From contig NZ_CAIUXT010000226.1 in assembly GCF_903903185.1 (NCBI RefSeq), forward strand, positions 1-64,000: 64,000 nt of DNA. Reading direction: 5' to 3'. Made by a program: the position numbers and the translations under genes. Below the pieces are notes generated by a model, which did not search any database, had not been told where the DNA came from, and worked only from the letters and a program-made list of their open reading frames with translations. This stretch comes from an uncultured Rhodoblastus sp. Its GTDB lineage: Bacteria; Pseudomonadota; Alphaproteobacteria; Rhizobiales; Beijerinckiaceae. This document shows positions 1 through 10,702 of this stretch, one piece after another (within the stretch, counting starts at the first letter, position 1; each line of letters opens with the position of its first letter).

Positions 1-25
1 CGAATCGCAATCGACTCTGGATTCC

Positions 26-84
26 TTTGTTTTCGCAATGTTTTTGCGAAAAACCGGCGTCCACTTTTTCGCACATTGCTCTAG
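26..84 (+). repeat. Dispersed palindromic repeat, family A, degenerate copy
   Basis: This segment shares its layout with the element at 13009-13113: a T-rich start, a GCGAA hairpin arm, the core ACCGGCRTCCACTT, then a closing TCG arm and CTAG-like end. It lies well upstream of dnaG. Elements of this kind are scattered between genes in Rhizobiales. It is divergent, and I rely on the shared core and the order of the arms. Confidence 0.55.
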
Positions 85-330
85 CCCCTGCCGGCGGCGG
101 CGTCCATGGCGCGCAAACATGGCTTTTTTGGCCGGAGCCTCTTCATTTTTCAACCGGACATGAAAGGCTCCGGGCGACGGGTCCAACCGCCTTGCCTGTT
201 GCGAACCGACGGCGCCTTTTCGGGAATATGCGCCCGGCGGGCTGTGGATAGCGGCGACAAGGCCTTGCTCATCATTGCGCCCGCGCGCCCGCGCGCCCAT
301 CTTGAAGGTTCAGGTTATTGTGCGGAACAG

Positions 331-2247
331 ATGAAATTCACCCCGTCCTTCCTCGATGAGATCCGGGCGCGGCTTCCCTTGTCGGAAGTCGTGGGACAAA
401 GCATGAAACTCAGGAAGGAGGGCCGCGAATGGCGCGGCCTTTCGCCGTTCAACGCCGAAAAGACGCCCTCTTTCTTCGTCAATGATCAGAAGGGGTTTTT
501 CCACGATTTTTCGGCCGGCCGCAGCGGCGACCATTTCACCTTCCTGATGGAAACGCAGGGCCTTGGCTTTCCCGAGGCGGTTGAAAAACTTGCCGCCATG
601 GCGGGTCTGGCGATGCCGGTCGAGACGCCGGAAGCGGCGGCGGCGGAACAGCGCCGCGCCACCGCCATCGAGGCGCTGGAGCTGGCGGCGCAATTTTTCG
701 AGCGGCAATTGCGCGGACCCGCCGGGGCGAAAGCCCGCGCCTATCTGACCGAGCGCGGACTTGGGGAGGAGGCGCGGGAAAAATTCCGTCTCGGCTATGC
801 GCCGGCCGAGCGCTATGCCCTGCGCGATCATCTGGCGGGCAAAGGCTGTGCGTCCGAGACCATGATCGAGGCCGGGCTGCTGACCCATGGCCCGGACATC
901 GCCGTCCCCTATGATTTCTTCCGCGACCGGCTGATGTTCCCGATCTGCGACCGCTCCGGCAGAACAATCGCCTTCGGCGGACGCGCTTTGGCCAGCGAGA
1001 TCCAGCCGAAATACAAGAACTCGCCGGAAACGCCTTTGTTTCACAAGGGCTCGAACCTTTATAACCTCCACAACGCCCGCCCGGTCGCCCATCGGCTCGG
1101 GACAATCGTCGCGGTCGAAGGCTATGTCGATGTCATCGCCATGACCATGGCGGGCCACTCCAATGTCGTCGCGGGGCTCGGCACCGCCCTGACGCCGGAG
1201 CAATGCGAATTGCTCTGGAAAATGGCCGAAGAGCCGATCTTGTGTTTCGACGGCGACAAGGCGGGGCGCAAGGCGGCCTTTCGCGCCGTGGACACCGCCC
1301 TGCCGCTGATCGGGGCGGGAAAAACCCTGCGTTTCGCTCTGCTGCCGGAAGGCCAGGACCCCGACGACCTGGCGCGCGCCGGCGGCGGCGCGGCGATCGA
1401 GGCCGTGCTCGCGGCGGCCAAGCCATTGGTCGAAATGCTGTTTATGCGTGAAGCCGAGGCGCAGCCGCTCGATACGCCCGAGCGCAAGGCCGCTATGGAG
1501 CGCCGCCTGCGCGATTGCGCGGGCCAAATCCGCGACGAAGTGCTGCGCCGGCATTATTACGACGATTTTCGCCAGCGCCTGAACGATTTGTTCGGGCAAA
1601 GGCGCGCCAGCGGGTCTGGCCGCAATTTCACGCCGGGCGGCGGTTTCAAACGCGATCGTTTCAAACAGGATATGGCGACGTTTTCGCGCGTCCCCGTCGC
1701 GCCGAGCGCGGCATTGCTGCAATCGAGCCTGTTCGGCGCGCGCCGGGACGCGCCGGCGACGCGCGAATCGCTGATTCTGGCGCTGCTCCTGAACCACCCC
1801 GGCCTGCTGGCCCGCCATGGCGAGGACATCGCCCGGCTCGAATTTTCGAGCCAGACAGCGGGAAAGCTGCGCGACGCCCTGCTCGGCCTGGTCGAACCCG
1901 ATCTATCGCCCCGCGATCTGCACGAAAAGCTTGCTTCCCGGGGTTTCGACGGTTTATTGGAGGGTCTGGCGGCCAATGCCATATTATCGACACTATGGTT
2001 CGTGAAGCCCGACGCGCATGAAAATGACGCGGACGAGGTTTTGCGGCAAGCCTTGGCCTTGCATCATAAACAGCGGGCGTTAAATAGGGAACTGCGATTG
2101 GCCGAGACGGTTCTGGCGGAGGAGCCGTCAGCGGCCAATTTTGCCGTGCTCGCGGACATCAGGATGAACTTGTCGGCCCTTGAGGGCGTTGAGGCGACGA
2201 TCGAAGGCTTTGGCGCGCACTCCGGTCGGGAAGATAAATCGGTTTGA
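331..2247 (+). CDS. dnaG: DNA primase DnaG without zinc ligands
   Basis: DnaG synthesises RNA primers for replication together with DnaB helicase. The start at 331 gives 638 residues beginning MKFTPSFLDEIR, a typical DnaG N-terminus; an open frame reaches further upstream but has no primase character. The N-terminal domain lies at about residues 5-95, the TOPRIM core at about 255-340 (EGYVDVIAM near 260, FDGDKAGRKA near 305) and a helicase-binding C-terminus follows. The zinc motif is gone: the usual CPFH reads SPFN (38-41) and the second Cys pair reads HDFSAG (58-63). From memory this loss is shared by Rhizobiales primases. rpoD follows in the usual macromolecular-synthesis order. Confidence 0.97.
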   Translation: MKFTPSFLDEIRARLPLSEVVGQSMKLRKEGREWRGLSPFNAEKTPSFFVNDQKGFFHDFSAGRSGDHFTFLMETQGLGFPEAVEKLAAMAGLAMPVETPEAAAAEQRRATAIEALELAAQFFERQLRGPAGAKARAYLTERGLGEEAREKFRLGYAPAERYALRDHLAGKGCASETMIEAGLLTHGPDIAVPYDFFRDRLMFPICDRSGRTIAFGGRALASEIQPKYKNSPETPLFHKGSNLYNLHNARPVAHRLGTIVAVEGYVDVIAMTMAGHSNVVAGLGTALTPEQCELLWKMAEEPILCFDGDKAGRKAAFRAVDTALPLIGAGKTLRFALLPEGQDPDDLARAGGGAAIEAVLAAAKPLVEMLFMREAEAQPLDTPERKAAMERRLRDCAGQIRDEVLRRHYYDDFRQRLNDLFGQRRASGSGRNFTPGGGFKRDRFKQDMATFSRVPVAPSAALLQSSLFGARRDAPATRESLILALLLNHPGLLARHGEDIARLEFSSQTAGKLRDALLGLVEPDLSPRDLHEKLASRGFDGLLEGLAANAILSTLWFVKPDAHENDADEVLRQALALHHKQRALNRELRLAETVLAEEPSAANFAVLADIRMNLSALEGVEATIEGFGAHSGREDKSV

Positions 2248-2511
2248 GGATGGATTTGCGCGGGTCGCTCCGGTCCCCGTGAAAATTTGGAATAGCCGAG
2301 TTGGACCCATTTTGTCGCCGGATGGTTAAGCGGGAATTAGAATTTTCCGCGCAGCTTGCCGCCATGGGGGCGATTCGCTATGCGGCGGTCGCCCCGGTGG
2401 CGCGGACTTGAAAACGCGCGGCAGGAGACGCCCGGGAAGGCGCTGGAAGAAGACGCCGGACGCAGGCGCCAAAACAAGACGCTGACGAAACTTTTGCGGT
2501 TTGGAGACCAC

Positions 2512-4548
<2,037 letters not shown>

Positions 4549-4569
4549 GGCGGCCGACGTCTTGCGGCC

Positions 4570-4612
4570 AATGGATTTCTGTGTCGCTTTGCTGCTCGCA
4601 ATGACAGTGTTT
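4570..4612. repeat. Partial copy of the CATTGCGAGC repeat (family B)
   Basis: Read on the minus strand this carries CATTGCGAGCAGCAAAGCGA and ends in AAATCC. It resembles one arm of the elements at 15312-15403 and 53289-53387. It lies in the rpoD-6S RNA gap. The second arm is not clear, so this is a remnant at best. Confidence 0.4.
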
Positions 4613-4661
4613 TTCAGTTCGAGGGCTGGCGTGCGGGGGTGATCGCGCCTAGATTGAATTT

Positions 4662-4826
4662 GCGGCGCTGCGGGGTGCGTGTGGAATTTTCCCCGGGGCC
4701 TTACGATCCCCTAGGGAGCTGTCCCTGTCTTCGTCCGTGGACTTAGGCACACGGCGCCCACCTACTCTGTAGGTACCCGGGATCACATCCCACGGCTTTT
4801 GTGGCCCGCACCTTATACGGCGCCTT
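4662..4826 (+). ncRNA. ssrS: 6S RNA (ssrS)
   Basis: 6S RNA binds RNA polymerase holoenzyme and damps sigma-70 transcription in stationary phase. The non-coding gap before the 5-formyl-THF cyclo-ligase gene can fold into a long rod. GGCGC at 4664-4668 pairs with GCGCC at 4820-4824, GGTGCG at 4674-4679 pairs with CGCACC at 4807-4812, and the interior has several CCCC/GGGG arms (TTCCCCGGGG near 4686, ACCCGGGATC near 4776). A TAGATT at 4650-4655 is correctly placed as a -10 box for a start near 4662. The ssrS-ygfA neighbourhood is the classic one. Ends are estimates from the closing stem, and no covariance model was run. Confidence 0.75.
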
Positions 4827-4878
4827 GCTTTTCCTGCCATAAGGCAAGAACGGGCGCGAATTCGGATGGTTTTTGCAC

Positions 4879-5493
4879 ATGACCCCTCCCGTTCAGTTAG
4901 ACAAGACCGCCCTTCGAGCGCAATTGCTGACGGCGCGAAACGGGGTTTCGCGGTCGCAGGCGGCTAGGGCGGCGCAGGCCGTCGCCGAGCGAGCCGGGTC
5001 TTTCCTTGATGTCCTCCTCGCCAGTATCGGCGGGTCGCCGGAATCGACGCCAGTCGCCCTCTATGCGAGCTTGCCAGTCGAACTGGATTGCGCGCCTTTA
5101 CTGAACATTTTGCGTGAACGCGGCTTTCCGCCCTTGCTTCCCGTCGCGCGTGAAAAGGCGACGCCCCTCATTTTCCGGCTCTGGCGGCCGGAGGATCCCC
5201 TGATTTCCGCGCGCTATGGCTTGCGCGAGCCGTCGCCGTCCGCGCCGGAATTTATCCCCAAAATCCTGTTCGCGCCCTTGCTCGGTTTCGACGCCAATGG
5301 CGGGCGTCTGGGTTTTGGCGGCGGCTATTATGACGCGACCCTGGCCAAGCTGCGCCGCGAAGGTCGGGTCCTGGCTGGCGGCCTCTGCTATTCCTGCCAG
5401 CAGGCCGAAAACATTCCGCTCGAAAAACACGATGAAAAACTTGATTTTGTGATAACCGAGGAAGCGCTGTTTCGCTTCGATACGGAAAAATAA
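4879..5493 (+). CDS. ygfA: 5-formyltetrahydrofolate cyclo-ligase
   Basis: This enzyme converts 5-formyl-THF to 5,10-methenyl-THF with ATP, returning stored folate to one-carbon metabolism. The ATG at 4879 gives 204 residues; a TTG two codons upstream is possible. The family signature FGGGYYD occurs near residue 146, preceded by PLLGFDANGGRLG, and basic N-terminal residues precede the nucleotide pocket. The length fits the family. The stop overlaps the next start as TAATG, so it is probably co-translated with the phosphoesterase gene. Its position directly behind 6S RNA repeats the arrangement known from many proteobacteria. Confidence 0.93.
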   Translation: MTPPVQLDKTALRAQLLTARNGVSRSQAARAAQAVAERAGSFLDVLLASIGGSPESTPVALYASLPVELDCAPLLNILRERGFPPLLPVAREKATPLIFRLWRPEDPLISARYGLREPSPSAPEFIPKILFAPLLGFDANGGRLGFGGGYYDATLAKLRREGRVLAGGLCYSCQQAENIPLEKHDEKLDFVITEEALFRFDTEK

Positions 5494-6305
5494 TGCGTCT
5501 TTTGTTTATCGGCGATGTCGTCGGCCGCGCCGGCCGCGCCGCCATTGCCGAACATGTTCCCATTCTGCGCCGCCGTCTGGCGCTCGATTTCGTCGTCGCC
5601 AATGGCGAGAACGCCGCCGGCGGTTTTGGCATCACCGAAAACATCGCCCACGATTTTCTCAACGCCGGAGTGGATTGCATCACGCTGGGAAACCACGCCT
5701 TCGACCAGCGCGAGGCCCTCGTGTTCATCGAGCGCGCGCCGCAGCTGCTGCGCCCTCTGAACTATCCGGCGGGCACGCCGGGGCGCGGCGCCTGGCTCTA
5801 CGAAACCCCCAGGGGGGAGCGCGTGCTGGTGATGAATGTGATGGGCCGGGTGTTCATGGATGCGATGGACGATCCCTTTGCGGCGGTGGAGAAGGAACTG
5901 GCGGCCTGTCCGCTCGGCCTCGCCTGCGACGCGGCGATCCTCGACATTCACGCCGAAGCGTCGAGCGAGAAACAGGCGCTGGCCTATTTCGCCGACGGTC
6001 GGGTGTCGCTGGCGATCGGCACCCATACCCATGTCCCGACCGCCGACTGGCGCATCCTGCCCCATGGCGCAGCCTATCAGACCGACGCCGGCATGACGGG
6101 CGATTATGATTCGGTGATCGGTATGGACAAGGAGGAACCCATTCGCCGTTTCACCCGCAAGACGCCAGGCTCGCGTTTCGAACCCGCCGAGGGCGCGGCG
6201 ACCCTGTGCGGCCTGTTCGTCGAAACCGGATCGGACGGGCTGGCGAAAAGGGTCGAGGCCCTGCGCGTCGGCGGCGCCTTGGCGCAGGCGCTTCCCGCCG
6301 CTTGA
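5493..6305 (+). CDS. YmdB-family (TIGR00282) metallophosphoesterase
   Basis: This is a dinuclear-metal phosphoesterase of the family that includes Bacillus YmdB, which hydrolyses 2',3'-cyclic nucleotides. It has 270 residues. Visible metal-ligand motifs are GDVVGRAGR at 7-15, NGENAAGG near 36, NHAFDQRE near 66 and GTHTHVPTADW near 173. The start overlaps the upstream stop (TAATG), pointing to translational coupling with the 5-FCL gene. The substrate in this organism cannot be told from sequence, and a housekeeping RNA or nucleotide turnover role is inferred. Confidence 0.9.
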   Translation: MRLLFIGDVVGRAGRAAIAEHVPILRRRLALDFVVANGENAAGGFGITENIAHDFLNAGVDCITLGNHAFDQREALVFIERAPQLLRPLNYPAGTPGRGAWLYETPRGERVLVMNVMGRVFMDAMDDPFAAVEKELAACPLGLACDAAILDIHAEASSEKQALAYFADGRVSLAIGTHTHVPTADWRILPHGAAYQTDAGMTGDYDSVIGMDKEEPIRRFTRKTPGSRFEPAEGAATLCGLFVETGSDGLAKRVEALRVGGALAQALPAA

Positions 6306-6423
6306 GGCGCCTTTTCAGCCGGCCAGCGCTTGTTTATAAGGTGCGATCCTATTCAATCGTCCCTTGCGTCGCGCCAGAACCGGCGGCGTCGGGGCGCTTT
6401 CCAAAAAGCAATCAGGGACGCAT

Positions 6424-7170
6424 ATGGCCGGGCATAGTCAGTTCAAGAATATCATGCACAGGAAGGGCAAGGCCGACGCCGCCCGTTCCAAGCTTTTTTC
6501 CAAACTGGCGCGCGAAATCACCGTCGCCGCCAAGATGGGGCTGCCCGACCCGAACATGAACGCCCGCCTGCGCGCAGCCTGTATCGCGGCGCGCGTCGAA
6601 AACATGCCCAAGGACAATATCGAGCGGGCGATCAAGAAGGCCGCCGGCGCCGATGGCGAAAACTACGACGAAGTGCGCTACGAGGGCTATGCGCCGGGCG
6701 GCGTCGCGGTCATCGTCGAGGCCCTGACCGACAACCGCAACCGCACGGCGGGCGAGGTGCGCTCCTATTTCACCAAGGCGGGCGGGGCGCTGGCGGAAAC
6801 CGGCGCCGTCTCCTTCCTGTTCGATCATGTCGGCCAGATCGAGTTCGACGCGAACAAGGCGGGCGAGGACGCGATGATGGAGGCGGCCATCGAGGCCGGC
6901 GCCGAGGATGTCGCCAGCACTCCGGACGGCCATGAGATCACCACGGCGCTCGAAGATCTGGTCGAAGTGACCAAGGCTTTGGAAGCGAAATTCGGCGAGG
7001 CGAACAAGTCGAAACTGGTGTGGAAGCCGCAGAACACGATTGCGGTGGACGACGAGGCCGGCGAAAAAATCCTGCGGCTGATCGGCTCGCTCGAAGACAA
7101 TGACGACGTGCAGAACGTCTACGCCAATTTCGAGATTTCCGACGCGCTGATGGCGAAAATGGGCGGCTGA
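6424..7170 (+). CDS. yebC: YebC/PmpR-family protein
   Basis: Members of this family were described as DNA-binding regulators, and more recent work links them to relief of ribosome stalling at proline stretches. The protein has 248 residues and starts [18 protein letters not shown], the diagnostic N-terminus. Further family features are [13 protein letters not shown] near 60, [19 protein letters not shown] near 81 and [13 protein letters not shown] near the C-terminus. In many bacteria yebC sits near ruvC; here it follows the ymdB-like gene by about 120 bp. No second copy is visible. Confidence 0.95.
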   Translation: MAGHSQFKNIMHRKGKADAARSKLFSKLAREITVAAKMGLPDPNMNARLRAACIAARVENMPKDNIERAIKKAAGADGENYDEVRYEGYAPGGVAVIVEALTDNRNRTAGEVRSYFTKAGGALAETGAVSFLFDHVGQIEFDANKAGEDAMMEAAIEAGAEDVASTPDGHEITTALEDLVEVTKALEAKFGEANKSKLVWKPQNTIAVDDEAGEKILRLIGSLEDNDDVQNVYANFEISDALMAKMGG

Positions 7171-7187
7171 CTATTTTTCCGGCCGTC

Positions 7188-7262
7188 TCGGCGCCATCAT
7201 TGCGCGCGCAGCGAATCCAGTCGACGCACGCCGAGGCCGCTGGATTGCCGTGTCGCCGCGCT
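7188..7262. repeat. Copy of palindromic repeat family B (degenerate)
   Basis: A CATCATTGCGCGC start is followed by GCGAATCCAG (7211-7220) and a matching CTGGATTGCCG (7240-7250). The arms CCAG and CTGG can fold back on each other. It resembles the clearer copy at 53289-53387. It lies in the yebC-prpE gap just upstream of the shared terminator. Confidence 0.6.
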
Positions 7263-7313
7263 CCTCCCACCGATGGCGACGAGAAGGAACGGCAAGAACC
7301 GCGCGTTAAATGG

Positions 7314-7349
7314 AAAAGCCCCGGCGAAGCATTTCGCCGGGGCTTTTTT
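7314..7349. terminator. Bidirectional intrinsic terminator between yebC and prpE
   Basis: A perfect stem AGCCCCGGCGAA / TTCGCCGGGGCT is flanked by AAAA on the left and TTTTTT on the right. The A and T tracts on both sides let it terminate both convergent transcripts, yebC from the left and prpE from the right. Confidence 0.9.
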
Positions 7350-7381
7350 CTGGATTGATCTGGAAGAGGCTTCGTTCGGCC

Positions 7382-9286
7382 TCAGACGCCCTTATGCTGC
7401 AAGGCCGCCATGATTTCTTCCATGATCGCCGGATCGTCGATGGTGGCGGGCATGGTCCAGGGATCGTGGTCGGCGATCTTTTTCATCGTGCCGCGCAGAA
7501 TCTTGCCCGAACGGGTTTTCGGCAGACGCGCGACGCAGATGGCGATCTTGAACGCCGCCACCGGGCCGATCTTGTCGCGCACCAGCTTGACGATGTCCTT
7601 CTCGATGTCGATCGGTGAGCGCGTCACCCCGGATTTGAGCACGATGAAGCCGCAGGGCTGCTCGCCCTTGAGTTCGTCCTTGACGCCGATCACCGCGCAT
7701 TCGGCGACGTCGGGATGGGAGGCGAGCACTTCCTCCATGCCGCCGGTCGAGAGGCGGTGGCCGGCGACGTTGATGATGTCGTCGGTGCGGCCCATGATGT
7801 AGACGTAATTATCCGCGTCGATGAAGCCGGCGTCGGCGGTTTTGTAGAAGCCGGGGAAATCGATCAGATAGGACTCGGTCATGCGCGCGTCCTGTTTCCA
7901 CAGGGTCGGCAGGTTGCCGGGAGGCAGCGGCAGCTTGATCACGATCGAGCCCATCTTGCCGGCCTCCACCGGATGGGCGGCCTCGTCGACGATCTGGATG
8001 TCGTAGCCGGGCATGGCGACGGTCGGCGAGCCATGCTTGACCGGCAGGGCGCCCAGACCCACCGGATTGCCGGCGATCGCCCAGCCGGTTTCGGTCTGCC
8101 ACCAATGGTCGATGACCGGGACGCCCAAAACCTTCTCGGCCCAGGCGACGGTGTCCGGATCGGCGCGTTCGCCGGCCAGGAACAGCGTCCGCAGGCTCTT
8201 GCCGACATTGTATTTCTTGAGAAATTCGGCGTTGGGGTCTTCCTTGCGCACGGCGCGGAAGGCGGTCGGCGCGGTGAACAGCGCGGAAATGTGATATTCC
8301 TCGATCATCCGCCAGAAGGCGCCGGCGTCGGGGGTGCCGATGGGCTTGCCCTCGTAGACCACGGTGGTCGCGCCGTGCAGCAATTGCGCATAGATGATGT
8401 AGGAATGGCCGACCACCCAGCCGACGTCGGAAGCCGCCCAGAACACTTCGCCCGGTTCGATGCCATAGAGATTTTTCATCGTCCATTTGAGCGCCACGGC
8501 ATGGCCGCCATTGTCGCGCACCACGCCCTTGGGAATGCCGGTCGTGCCCGACGTATAGAGGATGTAGAGCGGGTCGGTCGCCTTCATTTCCTCGGGTTCG
8601 ACGGTGCGGCGCTCGGCCAGCGCCGCGACGACGAGATCGCCCCAGTCGAAATCGCGTCCGGGAATCATCGTCGCCTGTTCCTGCGGGCGCTGGAGCAACA
8701 GAACCTTCTCCGGCTTGACGGCGGCGAGGTTGATCGCCTCGTCGAGCAAGGGCTTGTACTTGACGACGCGGTTCGGCTCGATCCCGGCCGAGGCGGTGAG
8801 GATGACTTTCGGCTCGCTGTCGTTGATGCGGGTGGCGAGTTCCTTGGAGGCGAAGCCGCCGAACACCACCGAATGAATGGCGCCGATGCGGGCGCAGGCG
8901 AGCACGCCGATCACCGCTTCGGCGATCATCGGCATGTAGACCAGCACGCGGTCGCCCCTGACGACGCCGAAATCCTTGAGTACGGCGGCGACCGCGTTCA
9001 CTTCGGCCAGCAATTGCGCATAGGTGTAGATGCGCTTGATGCCGGTGACCGGGCTGTCGAAGATCAGCGCGGCCTGGTCGGCGCGGCCGTTGTTCACATG
9101 GCGATCGAGCGCATTATAGCAGGTGTTGAGCGTGCCGTCGGGAAACCAGCGGCCATAGACGCCTGCCTGCGGGTCGAAAATGGTTTTGGGCGGCGTGATC
9201 CAGTCGATTTCCTTGGCGGCCTCGGCCCAGAAGGCCAGCGGATCGCTTTTCCAGGATTGATAGACCTCGTTGTAGCGGCTGGCCAT
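7382..9286 (-). CDS. prpE: Propionyl-CoA synthetase (PrpE-type acyl-CoA ligase)
   Basis: This ligase activates propionate, and probably acetate, to the acyl-CoA through an acyl-adenylate. The start at 9286 gives 634 residues beginning MASRYNEVYQSWKSDP. The same frame stays open far upstream, but that part is antisense to the next gene. The AMP-binding signature YTSGTTGIPKGV lies near 244, WWQTETGW near 390 and the C-terminal catalytic lysine motif RSGKILRGTMKK near 590. PrpE-like features are the short N-terminus and NTCYNALDRHV near 55. General acetyl-CoA synthetase activity is the alternative. It stands alone, divergent from the glycosyltransferase pair. Confidence 0.9.
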   Translation of the reverse strand: MASRYNEVYQSWKSDPLAFWAEAAKEIDWITPPKTIFDPQAGVYGRWFPDGTLNTCYNALDRHVNNGRADQAALIFDSPVTGIKRIYTYAQLLAEVNAVAAVLKDFGVVRGDRVLVYMPMIAEAVIGVLACARIGAIHSVVFGGFASKELATRINDSEPKVILTASAGIEPNRVVKYKPLLDEAINLAAVKPEKVLLLQRPQEQATMIPGRDFDWGDLVVAALAERRTVEPEEMKATDPLYILYTSGTTGIPKGVVRDNGGHAVALKWTMKNLYGIEPGEVFWAASDVGWVVGHSYIIYAQLLHGATTVVYEGKPIGTPDAGAFWRMIEEYHISALFTAPTAFRAVRKEDPNAEFLKKYNVGKSLRTLFLAGERADPDTVAWAEKVLGVPVIDHWWQTETGWAIAGNPVGLGALPVKHGSPTVAMPGYDIQIVDEAAHPVEAGKMGSIVIKLPLPPGNLPTLWKQDARMTESYLIDFPGFYKTADAGFIDADNYVYIMGRTDDIINVAGHRLSTGGMEEVLASHPDVAECAVIGVKDELKGEQPCGFIVLKSGVTRSPIDIEKDIVKLVRDKIGPVAAFKIAICVARLPKTRSGKILRGTMKKIADHDPWTMPATIDDPAIMEEIMAALQHKGV

Positions 9287-9475
9287 GTGCGTTCCCCTCG
9301 TGGTTTCTTCTCGCGCGAAGACTTCGCGCGCTGGCAGGATTTGGACGGGAAATTGCGCCGCCGCGCGCCATAAGTCCAGAATGGGCGCGCTCAACCCTTT
9401 GGCTAATGCGGCAGGCGGCCTTGCCCGAATTTTAACGGGCGCCATGCGACAAGATGGGCTCTCAACGGAGCCGCC

Positions 9476-10702
9476 TTGACCTTGCCGCCGATCCTCGCCT
9501 TTTTTCGTGACGCGCCCTGGCTCGACGAGCGCCGCGCCCGCGCCTGGTTGCGGATTCTTGCCGCCGTCCAGTTTTTGGGGCTGGTCGGACTGGTCGCAGC
9601 CTGCCGCCATGGCGCGGACCTGCGCGGCGAACCGCTCGGCACGGATTTCGTCAGTTTCTGGACGGCGGCGCGGCTGGCGCTCTCCGGCGCGGCGGCTTCG
9701 GTCTACGATCCCGCCGCCCATCACGCCGCCGAACAGGCGTTTTTTGGCGGAAATTTCGGCTTTTACGCGTTTTTCTACCCGCCGGTGTTTCTGCTGTTCT
9801 GCCTGCCGCTCGGGCTCGCGCCCTATTTCGTCGCCCTCGTCGCGTGGCTGGCGGCGACCGGCGCCGCCTATGTTCGGGTGGTGCGGCAAATCGCCGCAAA
9901 TCGCTTCGGCGTGCTGCCGATCCTGGCCTTTCCCGCCGTCTTCGTCACCCTCGGCCATGGCCAGAACGCGCTGCTCACGACGGCGCTGTTCGGCGCGGGC
10001 GCGCTTTGGCTCGGCGCGCGGCCGCTGCTCGCCGGGTTGGCGTTCGGCGCGCTGTGCTACAAGCCGCAACTCGCCCTTCTGCTGCCGCTCGGCCTTGCGG
10101 CGAGCGGGCGCTGGCGGGCGCTCATCGCCATGGGTTTGAGTGCGGCGGCGCTTTGCGCGCTGTCGTTCCTGCTGTTCGGTGCGCCCGTCTGGCGGGCCTT
10201 TATCGCGGAGTCCCCGCTCGCCCGCGCCGTTCTGGAGCAGGGGCTGGTCGAGCCGGAAAAAATGATCAGCCTGTTCGCCGCGCTTCGCCTCGCCGGCGGC
10301 GGCCTCAACCTCGCCTACGCCGCGCAGGGCGCGCTGTCCATTGGGGTCGCGCTGGCGCTCGTCGCCGCCTTGCGCCGGACCAACGATGCGCTGGAGCAGG
10401 GCGTGCTGATCGCCGCCGCCACCTTGCTGGCGACGCCCTTCGCGCTCGATTATGATCTGGCGCTGCTGGCGCTCCCCTTGGCGCTCTTGTTCTCGCGGGC
10501 GCGGGCGACCGGCTTTTTGCCGTTTGAAAAAATCCTGGCTCTTGCCGCCTATGCCCTGCCGGCCTTCGCGCGGCCTCTGGCGCAAACCTTCTATCTGCCT
10601 TTGGCGCCGGCGATTCTGCTCCTGTTGTTCGCCGCGCTGGTCCGTCGCGTCGCGCCGGCGCCGGTATGGCGCAAGCGCATTTTTGCGGAAGAACCGGCAT
10701 GA
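9476..10702 (+). CDS. GT87-type (DUF2029) membrane glycosyltransferase
   Basis: This looks like a polyprenyl-phosphate-sugar dependent glycosyltransferase of the DUF2029/GT87 group. It has 408 residues with about nine hydrophobic segments. The N-terminal part has the family pattern GTDFVSFWTAARLAL, with the acidic residue in the first periplasmic loop, then FYAFFYPPVFLLFCLP and a KPQLALLLPL motif near 188. The start is TTG at 9476, chosen because GGAG lies six bases upstream. Its stop overlaps the next gene as ATGA, so the two glycosyltransferases are probably made together. The acceptor is unknown. Confidence 0.82.
   Translation: MTLPPILAFFRDAPWLDERRARAWLRILAAVQFLGLVGLVAACRHGADLRGEPLGTDFVSFWTAARLALSGAAASVYDPAAHHAAEQAFFGGNFGFYAFFYPPVFLLFCLPLGLAPYFVALVAWLAATGAAYVRVVRQIAANRFGVLPILAFPAVFVTLGHGQNALLTTALFGAGALWLGARPLLAGLAFGALCYKPQLALLLPLGLAASGRWRALIAMGLSAAALCALSFLLFGAPVWRAFIAESPLARAVLEQGLVEPEKMISLFAALRLAGGGLNLAYAAQGALSIGVALALVAALRRTNDALEQGVLIAAATLLATPFALDYDLALLALPLALLFSRARATGFLPFEKILALAAYALPAFARPLAQTFYLPLAPAILLLLFAALVRRVAPAPVWRKRIFAEEPA

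Noticed and set aside
9287..10585. Long minus-strand frame that continues the prpE reading frame upstream for more than 400 codons
   Set aside because: It is antisense to a well-supported glycosyltransferase gene and its translation is Arg/Gln-rich without any family character. GC-rich third positions create such frames.
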